Of a stretch of 64,000 nt of DNA, positions 24,101 through 37,737 are shown one piece after another. A model generated the notes under the pieces. That model saw only the letters and a list, made by a program, of their open reading frames with translations, was not told the DNA's origin and did no database searches. The number at the start of each line of letters is the position of its first letter. The stretch's first letter is position 1. The stretch spans positions 231,270,024-231,334,023 of the forward strand of contig NC_134571.1 in NCBI RefSeq assembly GCF_050947875.1, written 5' to 3'. Origin of the DNA: Dermacentor variabilis (taxonomy: Eukaryota; Arthropoda; Arachnida; Ixodida; Ixodidae). A program made the position numbers and the translations under genes.

Positions 24101-25940
24101 ACACGAATCGATGAACAATGAATAATGTTGTGTAGCGCCTGTGCAGCCAGGAAAATTTTAGATCATTCCATCAAAACTCGGGAGCTGTTCGTATCACCAG
24201 TTTTAGTGCAAAATAGAAATGTTGGAATCGGTCGTGCGCTAGCTGTACCACCACGGCCAACGAATATTCGTATGCACCGTGGTATCGGGTTTATATATTG
24301 TAGAATGGCCCCCAGGGCGACGCATAAACACGAGGCGGCGAAGAATGAGTCATGTTGTGCAGCGCCTGTGCAGCCAGGAAAATTTTAGATCATTCCATCC
24401 AAACTCGGGAGCTGTTCGTATCACCAGTTTCAGTGCAAAATAGAAATGTTGGAATCGGTCGTGCGCTAGCTGTACCACCACGGCCAACGAATAGTCGGAT
24501 GCACCGTGGTATCGGGTTTATGTTTTGTGGTATGGCCCCCAGGGCGACGCATAAATACGAGTCGACGAATAATGCATAAAGTTGTGCAGCGCCTGTGCAG
24601 CCAGGAAAATTTTAGATCATTCCATCCAAACTCGGGAGCTGCTCGTATCACCAGTTTTAGTGCAAAAGAGAAATGTTGGAATCGGCCGTGCGCTAGCTGT
24701 GCCACCACGGCCAACGAATAGTCGGATGCACCGTGGTATCGGGTTTAGGTTTTCTAGAATGGCCCCCAGGGCGGCGCATAAACACGAATCGACGAACAAT
24801 GAATGATGTTGTGCAGCCCCTGAGCAGTTAGGAAAATTTTAGATCATTCCATCCAAACTCGGGAGCTGCTCGTATCACCAGTTTTAGTGGAAAAGAGAAA
24901 TGTTGGAATCGGTTGTGCGCTAGCTGTACCACCACAGTCAACGAATAGTCTGATGCACTGTGGTATCGGGTTTTTGTTTTGTAGAATGGCCCCCAGGGTG
25001 ACGCATAAACACGAGTCGGTAAAGAATGAGTCATTATGTGCAGCGCCTCTGCCAGCAGGAAAATTTTAAATCATTGCGTCCAAACTGTGGAGCTGTTCGT
25101 ATCACCAGTTTTAGTGCAAAAGAGAAATGTTGGAATCACTCGTGCGCAAGCTGTACCACAACGGCCAACGAATAGTCGGATGCACCGTGGTGTCGGGTTG
25201 ATGTTTTGTAGAATGGCCCCCAGGGCGACGCATAAACACGAATCGATGAACAATGAATAATGTTGTGTAGCGCCTGTGCAGCCAGGAAAATTTTAGATCA
25301 TTCCATCAAAACTCGGGAGCTGTTCGTATCACCAGTTTTAGTGCAAAATAGAAATGTTGGAATCGGTCGTGCGCTAGCTGTACCACCACGGCCAACGAAT
25401 ATTCGTATGCACCGTGGTATCGGGTTTATATATTGTAGAATGGCCCCCAGGGCGACGCATAAACACGAGGCGGCGAAGAATGAGTCATGTTGTGCAGCGC
25501 CTGTGCAGCCAGGAAAATTTTAGATCATTCCATCCAAACTCGGGAGCTGTTCGTATCACCAGTTTCAGTGCAAAATAGAAATGTTGGAATCGGTCGTGCG
25601 CTAGCTGTACCACCACGGCCAACGAATAGTCGGATGCACCGTGGTATCGGGTTTATGTTTTGTGGTATGGCCCCCAGGGCGACGCATAAATACGAGTCGA
25701 CGAATAATGCATAAAGTTGTGCAGCGCCTGTGCAGCCAGGAAAATTTTAGATCATTCCATCCAAACTCGGGAGCTGCTCGTATCACCAGTTTTAGTGCAA
25801 AAGAGAAATGTTGGAATCGGCCGTGCGCTAGCTGTGCCACCACGGCCAACGAATAGTCGGATGCACCGTGGTATCGGGTTTAGGTTTTCTAGAATGGCCC
25901 CCAGGGCGGCGCATAAACACGAATCGACGAACAATGAATG
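21176..25940 (+). repeat. Super-unit X, copy 2 (21 monomers, 4,765 bp)
   Basis: Same monomer order as 6654-11418. It carries the class C variant a at 21726 (aaatattgg), which is absent from X copy 1 but present at 31937, exactly 10,211 bases on. This copy is therefore closer kin to the block starting at 31387 than to X copy 1. Confidence 0.85.
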
Positions 25941-28900
25941 ATGTTGTGCAGCCCCTGAGCAGTTAGGAAAATTTTAGATCATTCCATCCAAACTCGGGAG
26001 CTGTTCGTATCACCAGTTTTAGTGCAAAATAGAAATGTTGGAATCGGTCATGTGCTAGCTGTACCACCACGGCCAACGAATAGTCGTATGCACCGTGGTA
26101 TCTGGTTTATATATTGTAGAATGGACCCCAGGGCGACGCATAAACACGAGGCGGCGAAGAATGAGTCATGTTGTGCAGCGCCTGTGCAGCCAGGAAAATT
26201 TTAGATCATTCCATCCAAACTCGGGAGCTGTTCGTATCACCAGTTTTAGTGCAAAATAGAAATGTTGGAATCGGTCGTACGCTAGCTGTACCACCACGGC
26301 CAACGAATAGTCGGATGCACCGTGGTATCGGGTTTATGTTTTGTGGTATGGCCCCCAGGGCGACGCATAAATACGAGTCGACGAACAATGAATAATGTTG
26401 TGCAGCGCCTGTGGAGCCAGGAAAATTTTAGATCATTCCATCCAAACTCGGGAGCTGTTCGTATCACCAGTTTTAGTGGAAAAGAGAAATGTTGGAATCG
26501 GTTGTGCGCTAGCTGTACCACCACAGTCAACGAATTGTCTGATGCACTGTGGTATCGGGTTTTTGTTTTGTAGAATGGCCCCCAGGGTGACGCATAAACA
26601 CGAGTCGGTAAAGAATGAGTCATTATGTGCAGCGCCTCTGCCAGCAGGAAAATTTTAAATCATTGCATCCAAACTGTGGAGCTGTTCGTATCACCAGTTT
26701 TAGTGCAAAAGAGAAATGTTGGAATCACTCGTGCGCAAGCGGTACCACAACGGCCAACGAATAGTCGGATGCACCGTGGTGTCGGGTTGATGTTTTGTAG
26801 AATGGCCCCCAGGGCGACGCATAAACACGAATCGACGAACAATGAATAATGTTGTGCAGCGCCTGTGCAGCCAGGAAAATTTTAGATCATTCCATGAAAA
26901 CTCGGGAGCTGTTCGTATCACCAGTTTTAGTGCAAAATAGAAATCTTGGAATCGGTCGTGCGCTAGCTGTACCACTACGGCCAACGAATAGTCATATGCA
27001 CCGTGGTATCGGGTATATATATTGTAGAATGGCCCTCAGGGCGACGCATAAACACGAGGCGGCGAAGAATGACTCATGTTGCGCAGCGCCTGTGCAGCCA
27101 GGAAAATTTTAGATCATTCCATCCAAACTCGGGAGCTGTTCGTATCACCAGTTTTAGTGCAAAACAGAAATGTTGGAATCGGTCGTGCGCTAGCTGTACC
27201 ACCACGGCCAACGAATAGTCGGATGCACCGTGGTATCGGGTTTATGTTTTGTGGTATGGCCCCCAGGGCGACGCATAAATACGAGTCGACGAATAATGCA
27301 TAATGTTGTGCAGCGCCTGTGCAGCCAGGAAAATTTTAGATCATTCCATCCAAACTCGGGAGCTGCTCGTATCACCAGTTTTAGTGCAAAAGAGAAATGT
27401 TGGAATCGGTCGTGCGCTAGCTGTACCACCACGGCCAACGAATAGTCGTATGCACCGTGGTATCTGGTTTATATTGTAGAATGGACCCCAGGGCGACGCA
27501 TAAATACGAGTCGACGAGCAATGAATAATGTTGTGCAGCGCCTCAGCAGCCAGGAAGATTTTAGATCATGCAATCCAAACTCGGGAGCTGTTCGTATCAC
27601 CAGTTTTAGTGCAAAAGAGAAATGTTGGAATCGGCCGTGCGCTAGCTGTGCCACTACGGCCAACGAATAGTCGGATGCACCGTGGTATCGGGTTTAGGTT
27701 TTCTAGAATGGCCCCCATGGCGGCGCATAAACACGAATCGACGAACAATGAATAATGTTGTGCAGCCCCTGAGCAGTCAGGAAAATTTTAGATCATTCCA
27801 TCCAAACTCGGGAGCTGCTCATATCACCAGTTTTAGTGCAAAAGAGAAATGTTGGAATCGGCCGTGCGCTAGCTGTGCCACAACGGCACACGAATAGTCG
27901 GATGCACCGTGGTATCGGGTTTAGGTTTTCTAGAATGGCGCCCAGGGCGGCGCATAAACACGAATCGACGAACAATGAATAATGTTGTGCAGCCCCTGAG
28001 CAGTCAGGAAAATTTTAGATCATTCCATCGAAACTCGGGAGCTGTTCGTATCACCAGTTTTAGTGCAAAATAGAAATGTTGGAATCGGTCGTGCGCTAGC
28101 TGTACCACCACGGCCAACGAATAGTCGGATGCACCGTGGTATCGGGTTTATGTTTTCTAGAATGGCGCCCAGGGCGGCGCATAAACACGGATCGACGAAC
28201 AATGAATAATGTTGTGCAGCCCCTGAGCAGTCAGGAAAATTTTAGATCATTCCATCCAAGCTCGGGAGCTGTTCGTATCACCAGTTTTAGTGCAAAATAG
28301 AAATGTTGGAATCGGTCGTGCGCTGGCTGTACCACCACGGCCAACGAATAGTCGGATGCACCGTGGTATCGGGTTTATGTTTTGTGGTATGGCCCCCAGA
28401 GCGACGCATAAATACGAGTCGACGAACAATGAATAATGTTGTGCCGCGCCTGTGCAGCCAGGAAAATTTTAGATCATTCCATCCAAACTCGGGAGCTGCT
28501 CGTATCACCAGTTTTAGTGGAAAAGAGAAATGTTGGAATCGGTCGTGCGATAGCTGTACCACCACGGCTAACGAATAGTCGTATGCACCGTGGTATCGGT
28601 TTTGTGTTTTATAGAATGGCCCCCAGGGCGACCCATAAACACGAGTCGACGAACAATGAATAATGTTGTGCAGCGCCTCAGCAGCCAGGAAAATTTTAGA
28701 TCATGCAATCCAAACTCGCGAGCTGTTCGTATCACCAGTTTTAGTGCAAAAGAGAAATGTTGGAATCGGCCGTGCGCTAGCTGTGCCACCACGGCCAACG
28801 AATAGTCGGATGCACCGTGGTATCGGGTTTTTGTTTTGTAGAATGGCCCCCAGGGTGACGCATAAACACGAGTCGGTAAAGAATGAGTCATTATGTGCAG

Positions 28901-31386
28901 CGCCTCTGCCAGCAGGAAAATTTTAAATCATTGCATCCAAACTGTGGAGCTGTTCGTATCACCAGTTTTAGTGCAAAAGAGAAATGTTGGAATCACTCGT
29001 GCGCAAGCGGTACCACAACGGCCAACGAATAGTCGGATGCACCGTGGTGTCGGGTTGATGTTTTGTAGAATGGCCCCCAGGGCGACGCATAAACACGAAT
29101 CGACGAACAATGAATAATGTTGTGCAGCGCCTGTGCAGCCAGGAAAATTTTAGATCATTCCATGAAAACTCGGGAGCTGTTCGTATCACCAGTTTTAGTG
29201 CAAAATAGAAATCTTGGAATCGGTCGTGCGCTAGCTGTACCACTACGGCCAACGAATAGTCATATGCACCGTGGTATCGGGTATATATATTGTAGAATGG
29301 CCCTCAGGGCGACGCATAAACACGAGGCGGCGAAGAATGACTCATGTTGCGCAGCGCCTGTGCAGCCAGGAAAATTTTAGATCATTCCATCCAAACTCGG
29401 GAGCTGTTCGTATCACCAGTTTTAGTGCAAAACAGAAATGTTGGAATCGGTCGTGCGCTAGCTGTACCACCACGGCCAACGAATAGTCGGATGCACCGTG
29501 GTATCGGGTTTATGTTTTGTGGTATGGCCCCCAGGGCGACGCATAAATACGAGTCGACGAATAATGCATAATGTTGTGCAGCGCCTGTGCAGCCAGGAAA
29601 ATTTTAGATCATTCCATCCAAACTCGGGAGCTGCTCGTATCACCAGTTTTAGTGCAAAAGAGAAATGTTGGAATCGGTCGTGCGCTAGCTGTACCACCAC
29701 GGCCAACGAATATTCGTATGCACCGTGGTATCGGGTTTATATATTGTAGAATGGCCCCCAGGGCGACGCATAAACACGAGGCGGCGAAGAATGAGTCATG
29801 TTGTGCAGCGCCTGTGCAGCCAGGAAAATTTTAGATCATTCCATCCAAACTCGGGAGCTGTTCGTATCACCAGTTTCAGTGCAAAATAGAAATGTTGGAA
29901 TCGGTCGTGCGCTAGCTGTACCACCACGGCCAACGAATAGTCGGATGCACCGTGGTATCGGGTTTATGTTTTGTGGTATGGCCCCCAGGGCGACGCATAA
30001 ATACGAGTCGACGAATAATGCATAAAGTTGTGCAGCGCCTGTGCAGCCAGGAAAATTTTAGATCATTCCATCCAAACTCGGGAGCTGCTCGTATCACCAG
30101 TTTTAGTGCAAAAGAGAAATGTTGGAATCGGCCGTGCGCTAGCTGTGCCACCACGGCCAACGAATAGTCGGATGCACCGTGGTATCGGGTTTAGGTTTTC
30201 TAGAATGGCCCCCAGGGCGGCGCATAAACACGAATCGACGAACAATGAATGATGTTGTGCAGCCCCTGAGCAGTTAGGAAAATTTTAGATCATTCCATCC
30301 AAACTCGGGAGCTGCTCGTATCACCAGTTTTAGTGGAAAAGAGAAATGTTGGAATCGGTTGTGCGCTAGCTGTACCACCACAGTCAACGAATAGTCTGAT
30401 GCACTGTGGTATCGGGTTTTTGTTTTGTAGAATGGCCCCCAGGGTGACGCATAAACACGAGTCGGTAAAGAATGAGTCATTATGTGCAGCGCCTCTGCCA
30501 GCAGGAAAATTTTAAATCATTGCGTCCAAACTGTGGAGCTGTTCGTATCACCAGTTTTAGTGCAAAAGAGAAATGTTGGAATCACTCGTGCGCAAGCTGT
30601 ACCACAACGGCCAACGAATAGTCGGATGCACCGTGGTGTCGGGTTGATGTTTTGTAGAATGGCCCCCAGGGCGACGCATAAACACGAATCGATGAACAAT
30701 GAATAATGTTGTGTAGCGCCTGTGCAGCCAGGAAAATTTTAGATCATTCCATCAAAACTCGGGAGCTGTTCGTATCACCAGTTTTAGTGCAAAATAGAAA
30801 TGTTGGAATCGGTCGTGCGCTAGCTGTACCACCACGGCCAACGAATATTCGTATGCACCGTGGTATCGGGTTTATATATTGTAGAATGGCCCCCAGGGCG
30901 ACGCATAAACACGAGGCGGCGAAGAATGAGTCATGTTGTGCAGCGCCTGTGCAGCCAGGAAAATTTTAGATCATTCCATCCAAACTCGGGAGCTGTTCGT
31001 ATCACCAGTTTCAGTGCAAAATAGAAATGTTGGAATCGGTCGTGCGCTAGCTGTACCACCACGGCCAACGAATAGTCGGATGCACCGTGGTATCGGGTTT
31101 ATGTTTTGTGGTATGGCCCCCAGGGCGACGCATAAATACGAGTCGACGAATAATGCATAAAGTTGTGCAGCGCCTGTGCAGCCAGGAAAATTTTAGATCA
31201 TTCCATCCAAACTCGGGAGCTGCTCGTATCACCAGTTTTAGTGCAAAAGAGAAATGTTGGAATCGGCCGTGCGCTAGCTGTGCCACCACGGCCAACGAAT
31301 AGTCGGATGCACCGTGGTATCGGGTTTAGGTTTTCTAGAATGGCCCCCAGGGCGGCGCATAAACACGAATCGACGAACAATGAATG
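25941..31386 (+). repeat. Super-unit Z, copy 2 (24 monomers, 5,446 bp)
   Basis: Same order as 15730-21175 at an offset of 10,211, including the J variant at 28190. Together with X copy 2 it shows a 10.2-kb tandem super-period. Confidence 0.85.
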
Positions 31387-34108
31387 ATGTTGTGCAGCCC
31401 CTGAGCAGTTAGGAAAATTTTAGATCATTCCATCCAAACTCGGGAGCTGTTCGTATCACCAGTTTTAGTGCAAAATAGAAATGTTGGAATCGGTCATGTG
31501 CTAGCTGTACCACCACGGCCAACGAATAGTCGTATGCACCGTGGTATCTGGTTTATATATTGTAGAATGGACCCCAGGGCGACGCATAAACACGAGGCGG
31601 CGAAGAATGAGTCATGTTGTGCAGCGCCTGTGCAGCCAGGAAAATTTTAGATCATTCCATCCAAACTCGGGAGCTGTTCGTATCACCAGTTTTAGTGCAA
31701 AATAGAAATGTTGGAATCGGTCGTACGCTAGCTGTACCACCACGGCCAACGAATAGTCGGATGCACCGTGGTATCGGGTTTATGTTTTGTGGTATGGCCC
31801 CCAGGGCGACGCATAAATACGAGTCGACGAACAATGAATAATGTTGTGCAGCGCCTGTGGAGCCAGGAAAATTTTAGATCATTCCATCCAAACTCGGGAG
31901 CTGTTCGTATCACCAGTTTTAGTGGAAAAGAGAAATATTGGAATCGGTTGTGCGCTAGCTGTACCACCACAGTCAACGAATTGTCTGATGCACTGTGGTA
32001 TCGGGTTTTTGTTTTGTAGAATGGCCCCCAGGGTGACGCATAAACACGAGTCGGTAAAGAATGAGTCATTATGTGCAGCGCCTCTGCCAGCAGGAAAATT
32101 TTAAATCATTGCATCCAAACTGTGGAGCTGTTCGTATCACCAGTTTTAGTGCAAAAGAGAAATGTTGGAATCACTCGTGCGCAAGCGGTACCACAACGGC
32201 CAACGAATAGTCGGATGCACCGTGGTGTCGGGTTGATGTTTTGTAGAATGGCCCCCAGGGCGACGCATAAACACGAATCGACGAACAATGAATAATGTTG
32301 TGCAGCGCCTGTGCAGCCAGGAAAATTTTAGATCATTCCATGAAAACTCGGGAGCTGTTCGTATCACCAGTTTTAGTGCAAAATAGAAATCTTGGAATCG
32401 GTCGTGCGCTAGCTGTACCACTACGGCCAACGAATAGTCATATGCACCGTGGTATCGGGTATATATATTGTAGAATGGCCCTCAGGGCGACGCATAAACA
32501 CGAGGCGGCGAAGAATGACTCATGTTGCGCAGCGCCTGTGCAGCCAGGAAAATTTTAGATCATTCCATCCAAACTCGGGAGCTGTTCGTATCACCAGTTT
32601 TAGTGCAAAACAGAAATGTTGGAATCGGTCGTGCGCTAGCTGTACCACCACGGCCAACGAATAGTCGGATGCACCGTGGTATCGGGTTTATGTTTTGTGG
32701 TATGGCCCCCAGGGCGACGCATAAATACGAGTCGACGAATAATGCATAATGTTGTGCAGCGCCTGTGCAGCCAGGAAAATTTTAGATCATTCCATCCAAA
32801 CTCGGGAGCTGCTCGTATCACCAGTTTTAGTGCAAAAGAGAAATGTTGGAATCGGTCGTGCGCTAGCTGTACCACCACGGCCAACGAATAGTCGTATGCA
32901 CCGTGGTATCTGGTTTATATTGTAGAATGGACCCCAGGGCGACGCATAAATACGAGTCGACGAGCAATGAATAATGTTGTGCAGCGCCTCAGCAGCCAGG
33001 AAGATTTTAGATCATGCAATCCAAACTCGGGAGCTGTTCGTATCACCAGTTTTAGTGCAAAAGAGAAATGTTGGAATCGGCCGTGCGCTAGCTGTGCCAC
33101 TACGGCCAACGAATAGTCGGATGCACCGTGGTATCGGGTTGAGGTTTTCTAGAATGGCCCCCATGGCGGCGCATAAACACGAATCGACGAACAATGAATA
33201 ATGTTGTGCAGCCCCTGAGCAGTCAGGAAAATTTTAGATCATTCCATCCAAACTCGGGAGCTGCTCATATCACCAGTTTTAGTGCAAAAGAGAAATGTTG
33301 GAATCGGCCGTGCGCTAGCTGTGCCACAACGGCACACGAATAGTCGGATGCACCGTGGTATCGGGTTTAGGTTTTCTAGAATGGCGCCCAGGGCGGCGCA
33401 TAAACACGAATCGACGAACAATGAATAATGTTGTGCAGCCCCTGAGCAGTCAGGAAAATTTTAGATCATTCCATCGAAACTCGGGAGCTGTTCGTATCAC
33501 CAGTTTTAGTGCAAAATAGAAATGTTGGAATCGGTCGTGCGCTAGCTGTACCACCACGGCCAACGAATAGTCGGATGCACCGTGGTATCGGGTTTATGTT
33601 TTCTAGAATGGCGCCCAGGGCGGCGCATAAACACGAATCGACGAACAATGAATAATGTTGTGCAGCCCCTGAGCAGTCAGGAAAATTTTAGATCATTCCA
33701 TCCAAGCTCGGGAGCTGTTCGTATCACCAGTTTTAGTGCAAAATAGAAATGTTGGAATCGGTCGTGCGCTGGCTGTACCACCACGGCCAACGAATAGTCG
33801 GATGCACCGTGGTATCGGGTTTATGTTTTGTGGTATGGCCCCCAGAGCGACGCATAAATACGAGTCGACGAACAATGAATAATGTTGTGCCGCGCCTGTG
33901 CAGCCAGGAAAATTTTAGATCATTCCATCCAAACTCGGGAGCTGCTCGTATCACCAGTTTTAGTGGAAAAGAGAAATGTTGGAATCGGTCGTGCGATAGC
34001 TGTACCACCACGGCTAACGAATAGTCGTATGCACCGTGGTATCGGTTTTGTGTTTTATAGAATGGCCCCCAGGGCGACCCATAAACACGAGTCGACGAAC
34101 AATGAATA

Positions 34109-34335
34109 ATGTTGTGCAGCGCCTCAGCAGCCAGGAAAATTTTAGATCATGCAATCCAAACTCGCGAGCTGTTCGTATCACCAGTTTTAGTGCAAAAGAG
34201 AAATGTTGGAATCGGCCGTGCGCTAGCTGTGCCACCACGGCCAACGAATAGTCGGATGCACCGTGGTATCGGGTTTTTGTTTTGTAGAATGGCCCCAAGG
34301 GCGACGCATAAACACGAGTCGGCGAATAATGAGCC
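34109..34335 (+). repeat. Monomer class M/P exemplar (227 bp)
   Basis: The left part is M (actcgcgagc, ggccgtgcg). The right part is gtttttgttttgtag, ggccccaagggcg and gtcggcgaataatgagcc, not seen left of 34 kb. It recurs at 36604, 39781, 45454, 50445, 53623, 57252 and 59746, always after an L or K/L monomer and before P. Confidence 0.83.
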
Positions 34336-34562
34336 ATGTTATGCAGCGCCTGTGGAGCGAGGAATATTTTAGATCATTCCATCCAAACTCTGGAGCTGTT
34401 CGTATCACCAGTTTTAGTGGAAAATAGAAATGTTGGAATCGGTCGTGCGCTAGCTGTACCACCACGGCCAACGAATAGTCGGATGCACCGTGGTATCGGG
34501 TTTATGTTTTGTGGTATGGCGCCCAGGGCGGCGCATAAACACGAATCGACGAACAATGAATA
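34336..34562 (+). repeat. Monomer class P exemplar (227 bp)
   Basis: Marked by atgttatgcagc, cctgtggagcgaggaatatt, aactctggagc, gtggaaaatag and ttttgtggtatggcgccc. Absent left of 34.3 kb. Confidence 0.85.
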
Positions 34563-34789
34563 ATGTTGTGCAGCCCCTTTGTAGTCAGGAAAATTTTAGA
34601 TCATTCCATCCAAACTGTGGAGCTGTTCGTATCACCAGTTTCAGTGCAAAATAGAAATGTTGGAATCGGTCGTGCGCTAGCTGTACCACCACGGCCAACG
34701 AATAGTCGGATGCACCGTGGTATCGGGTTTATGTTTTATGGTATGGCCCCCAGGGCGACGCATAAATACGAGTCGACGAATAATGCATA
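34563..34789 (+). repeat. Monomer class Q exemplar (227 bp)
   Basis: Marked by cagccccttt, aactgtgg, tttcagtgc, ttttatggtatgg and the ending gaataatgcataa. Sub-variants: tttgtagtc at 34563, 37058 and 42731; tttgcagtc in later copies. The Q copies at 57706 and 60200 have ttttgtggtatgg. Confidence 0.84.
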
Positions 34790-35016
34790 AAGTTGTGCAG
34801 CGCCTGTGCAGCCAGGAAAATTTTAGATCATTCCATCCAAACTCGGGAGCTGCTCGTATCACCAGTTTTAGTGCAAAAGAGAAATGTTGGAATCGGCCGT
34901 GCGCTAGCTGTGCCACCACGGCCAACGAATAGTCATATGCACCGTGGTATCGGGTATATATATTGTAGAATGGCCCTCAGGGCGACGCATAAACACGAGG
35001 CGGCGAAGAATGACTC
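34790..35016 (+). repeat. N/E chimeric monomer (junction of 2,495-bp duplication)
   Basis: Starts aagttgtgcagc with ggccgtgcg and gtgccaccacgg (N), then tagtcatatgc, ggtatatatattg and ggccctcagg (E). The switch lies in the 17 bases 34918-34934 that both classes share. Single copy. Confidence 0.86.
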
Positions 35017-37511
35017 ATGTTGCGCAGCGCCTGTGCAGCCAGGAAAATTTTAGATCATTCCATCCAAACTCGGGAGCTGTTCGTATCACCAGTTTTAGTG
35101 CAAAACAGAAATGTTGGAATCGGTCGTGCGCTAGCTGTACCACCACGGCCAACGAATAGTCGGATGCACCGTGGTATCGGGTTTATGTTTTGTGGTATGG
35201 CCCCCAGGGCGACGCATAAATACGAGTCGACGAATAATGCATAATGTTGTGCAGCGCCTGTGCAGCCAGGAAAATTTTAGATCATTCCATCCAAACTCGG
35301 GAGCTGCTCGTATCACCAGTTTTAGTGCAAAAGAGAAATGTTGGAATCGGTCGTGCGCTAGCTGTACCACCACGGCCAACGAATAGTCGTATGCACCGTG
35401 GTATCTGGTTTATATTGTAGAATGGACCCCAGGGCGACGCATAAATACGAGTCGACGAGCAATGAATAATGTTGTGCAGCGCCTCAGCAGCCAGGAAGAT
35501 TTTAGATCATGCAATCCAAACTCGGGAGCTGTTCGTATCACCAGTTTTAGTGCAAAAGAGAAATGTTGGAATCGGCCGTGCGCTAGCTGTGCCACTACGG
35601 CCAACGAATAGTCGGATGCACCGTGGTATCGGGTTTAGGTTTTCTAGAATGGCCCCCATGGCGGCGCATAAACACGAATCGACGAACAATGAGTAATGTT
35701 GTGCAGCCCCTGAGCAGTCAGGAAAATTTTAGATCATTCCATCCAAACTCGGGAGCTGCTCATATCACCAGTTTTAGTGCAAAAGAGAAATGTTGGAATC
35801 GGCCGTGCGCTAGCTGTGCCACAACGGCACACGAATAGTCGGATGCACCGTGGTATCGGGTTTAGGTTTTCTAGAATGGCGCCCAGGGCGGCGCATAAAC
35901 ACGAATCGACGAACAATGAATAATGTTGTGCAGCCCCTGAGCAGTCAGGAAAATTTTAGATCATTCCATCGAAACTCGGGAGCTGTTCGTATCACCAGTT
36001 TTAGTGCAAAATAGAAATGTTGGAATCGGTCGTGCGCTAGCTGTACCACCACGGCCAACGAATAGTCGGATGCACCGTGGTATCGGGTTTATGTTTTCTA
36101 GAATGGCGCCCAGGGCGGCGCATAAACACGAATCGACGAACAATGAATAATGTTGTGCAGCCCCTGAGCAGTCAGGAAAATTTTAGATCATTCCATCCAA
36201 GCTCGGGAGCTGTTCGTATCACCAGTTTTAGTGCAAAATAGAAATGTTGGAATCGGTCGTGCGCTGGCTGTACCACCACGGCCAACGAATAGTCGGATGC
36301 ACCGTGGTATCGGGTTTATGTTTTGTGGTATGGCCCCCAGAGCGACGCATAAATACGAGTCGACGAACAATGAATAATGTTGTGCCGCGCCTGTGCAGCC
36401 AGGAAAATTTTAGATCATTCCATCCAAACTCGGGAGCTGCTCGTATCACCAGTTTTAGTGGAAAAGAGAAATGTTGGAATCGGTCGTGCGATAGCTGTAC
36501 CACCACGGCTAACGAATAGTCGTATGCACCGTGGTATCGGTTTTGTGTTTTATAGAATGGCCCCCAGGGCGACCCATAAACACGAGTCGACGAACAATGA
36601 ATAATGTTGTGCAGCGCCTCAGCAGCCAGGAAAATTTTAGATCATGCAATCCAAACTCGCGAGCTGTTCGTATCACCAGTTTTAGTGCAAAAGAGAAATG
36701 TTGGAATCGGCCGTGCGCTAGCTGTGCCACCACGGCCAACGAATAGTCGGATGCACCGTGGTATCGGGTTTTTGTTTTGTAGAATGGCCCCAAGGGCGAC
36801 GCATAAACACGAGTCGGCGAATAATGAGCCATGTTATGCAGCGCCTGTGGAGCGAGGAATATTTTAGATCATTCCATCCAAACTCTGGAGCTGTTCGTAT
36901 CACCAGTTTTAGTGGAAAATAGAAATGTTGGAATCGGTCGTGCGCTAGCTGTACCACCACGGCCAACGAATAGTCGGATGCACCGTGGTATCGGGTTTAT
37001 GTTTTGTGGTATGGCGCCCAGGGCGGCGCATAAACACGAATCGACGAACAATGAATAATGTTGTGCAGCCCCTTTGTAGTCAGGAAAATTTTAGATCATT
37101 CCATCCAAACTGTGGAGCTGTTCGTATCACCAGTTTCAGTGCAAAATAGAAATGTTGGAATCGGTCGTGCGCTAGCTGTACCACCACGGCCAACGAATAG
37201 TCGGATGCACCGTGGTATCGGGTTTATGTTTTATGGTATGGCCCCCAGGGCGACGCATAAATACGAGTCGACGAATAATGCATAAAGTTGTGCAGCGCCT
37301 GTGCAGCCAGGAAAATTTTAGATCATTCCATCCAAACTCGGGAGCTGCTCGTATCACCAGTTTTAGTGCAAAAGAGAAATGTTGGAATCGGCCGTGCGCT
37401 AGCTGTGCCACCACGGCCAACGAATAGTCGGATGCACCGTGGTATCGGGTTTAGGTTTTCTAGAATGGCCCCCAGGGCGGCGCATAAACACGAATCGACG
37501 AACAATGAATA
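34790..37511 (+). repeat. HOR block 11: N/E F G H I J K L M/P P Q N (2,495-bp tandem copy)
   Basis: Twelve monomers. From about 34,918 the sequence repeats that starting near 32,423, an offset of 2,495 bases or eleven monomers. The junction is the N/E chimera at 34790. A private g near 35693 (gagtaatg) marks this copy, and the g at 33141 marks the other one. Confidence 0.85.
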
Positions 37512-37737
37512 ATGTTGTGCAGATCTGAGCAGTTAGGAAAATTTTAGATCATTCCATCCAAACTCGGGAGCTGTTCGTATCACCAGTTTTAGTGCAAAAT
37601 AGAAATGTTGGAATCGGTCATGTGCTAGCTGTACCACCACGGCCAACGAATAGTCGTATGCACCGTGGTATCTGGTTTATATATTGTAGAATGGACCCCA
37701 GGGCGACGCATAAACACGAGGCGGCGAAGAATGAGTC

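Larger units (their letters stand above)
31387..34789 (+). repeat. HOR block 10: A to L, then M/P P Q
   Basis: Fifteen monomers. A to K repeat 21176 onward at an offset of 10,211 (shared a at 31937). The similarity ends around 33.9 kb, where X has L/C' and this block has L. It then continues into the first P and Q monomers of the window (34336 and 34563). A private g at 33141 changes gtttagg to gttgagg in H. Confidence 0.83.
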
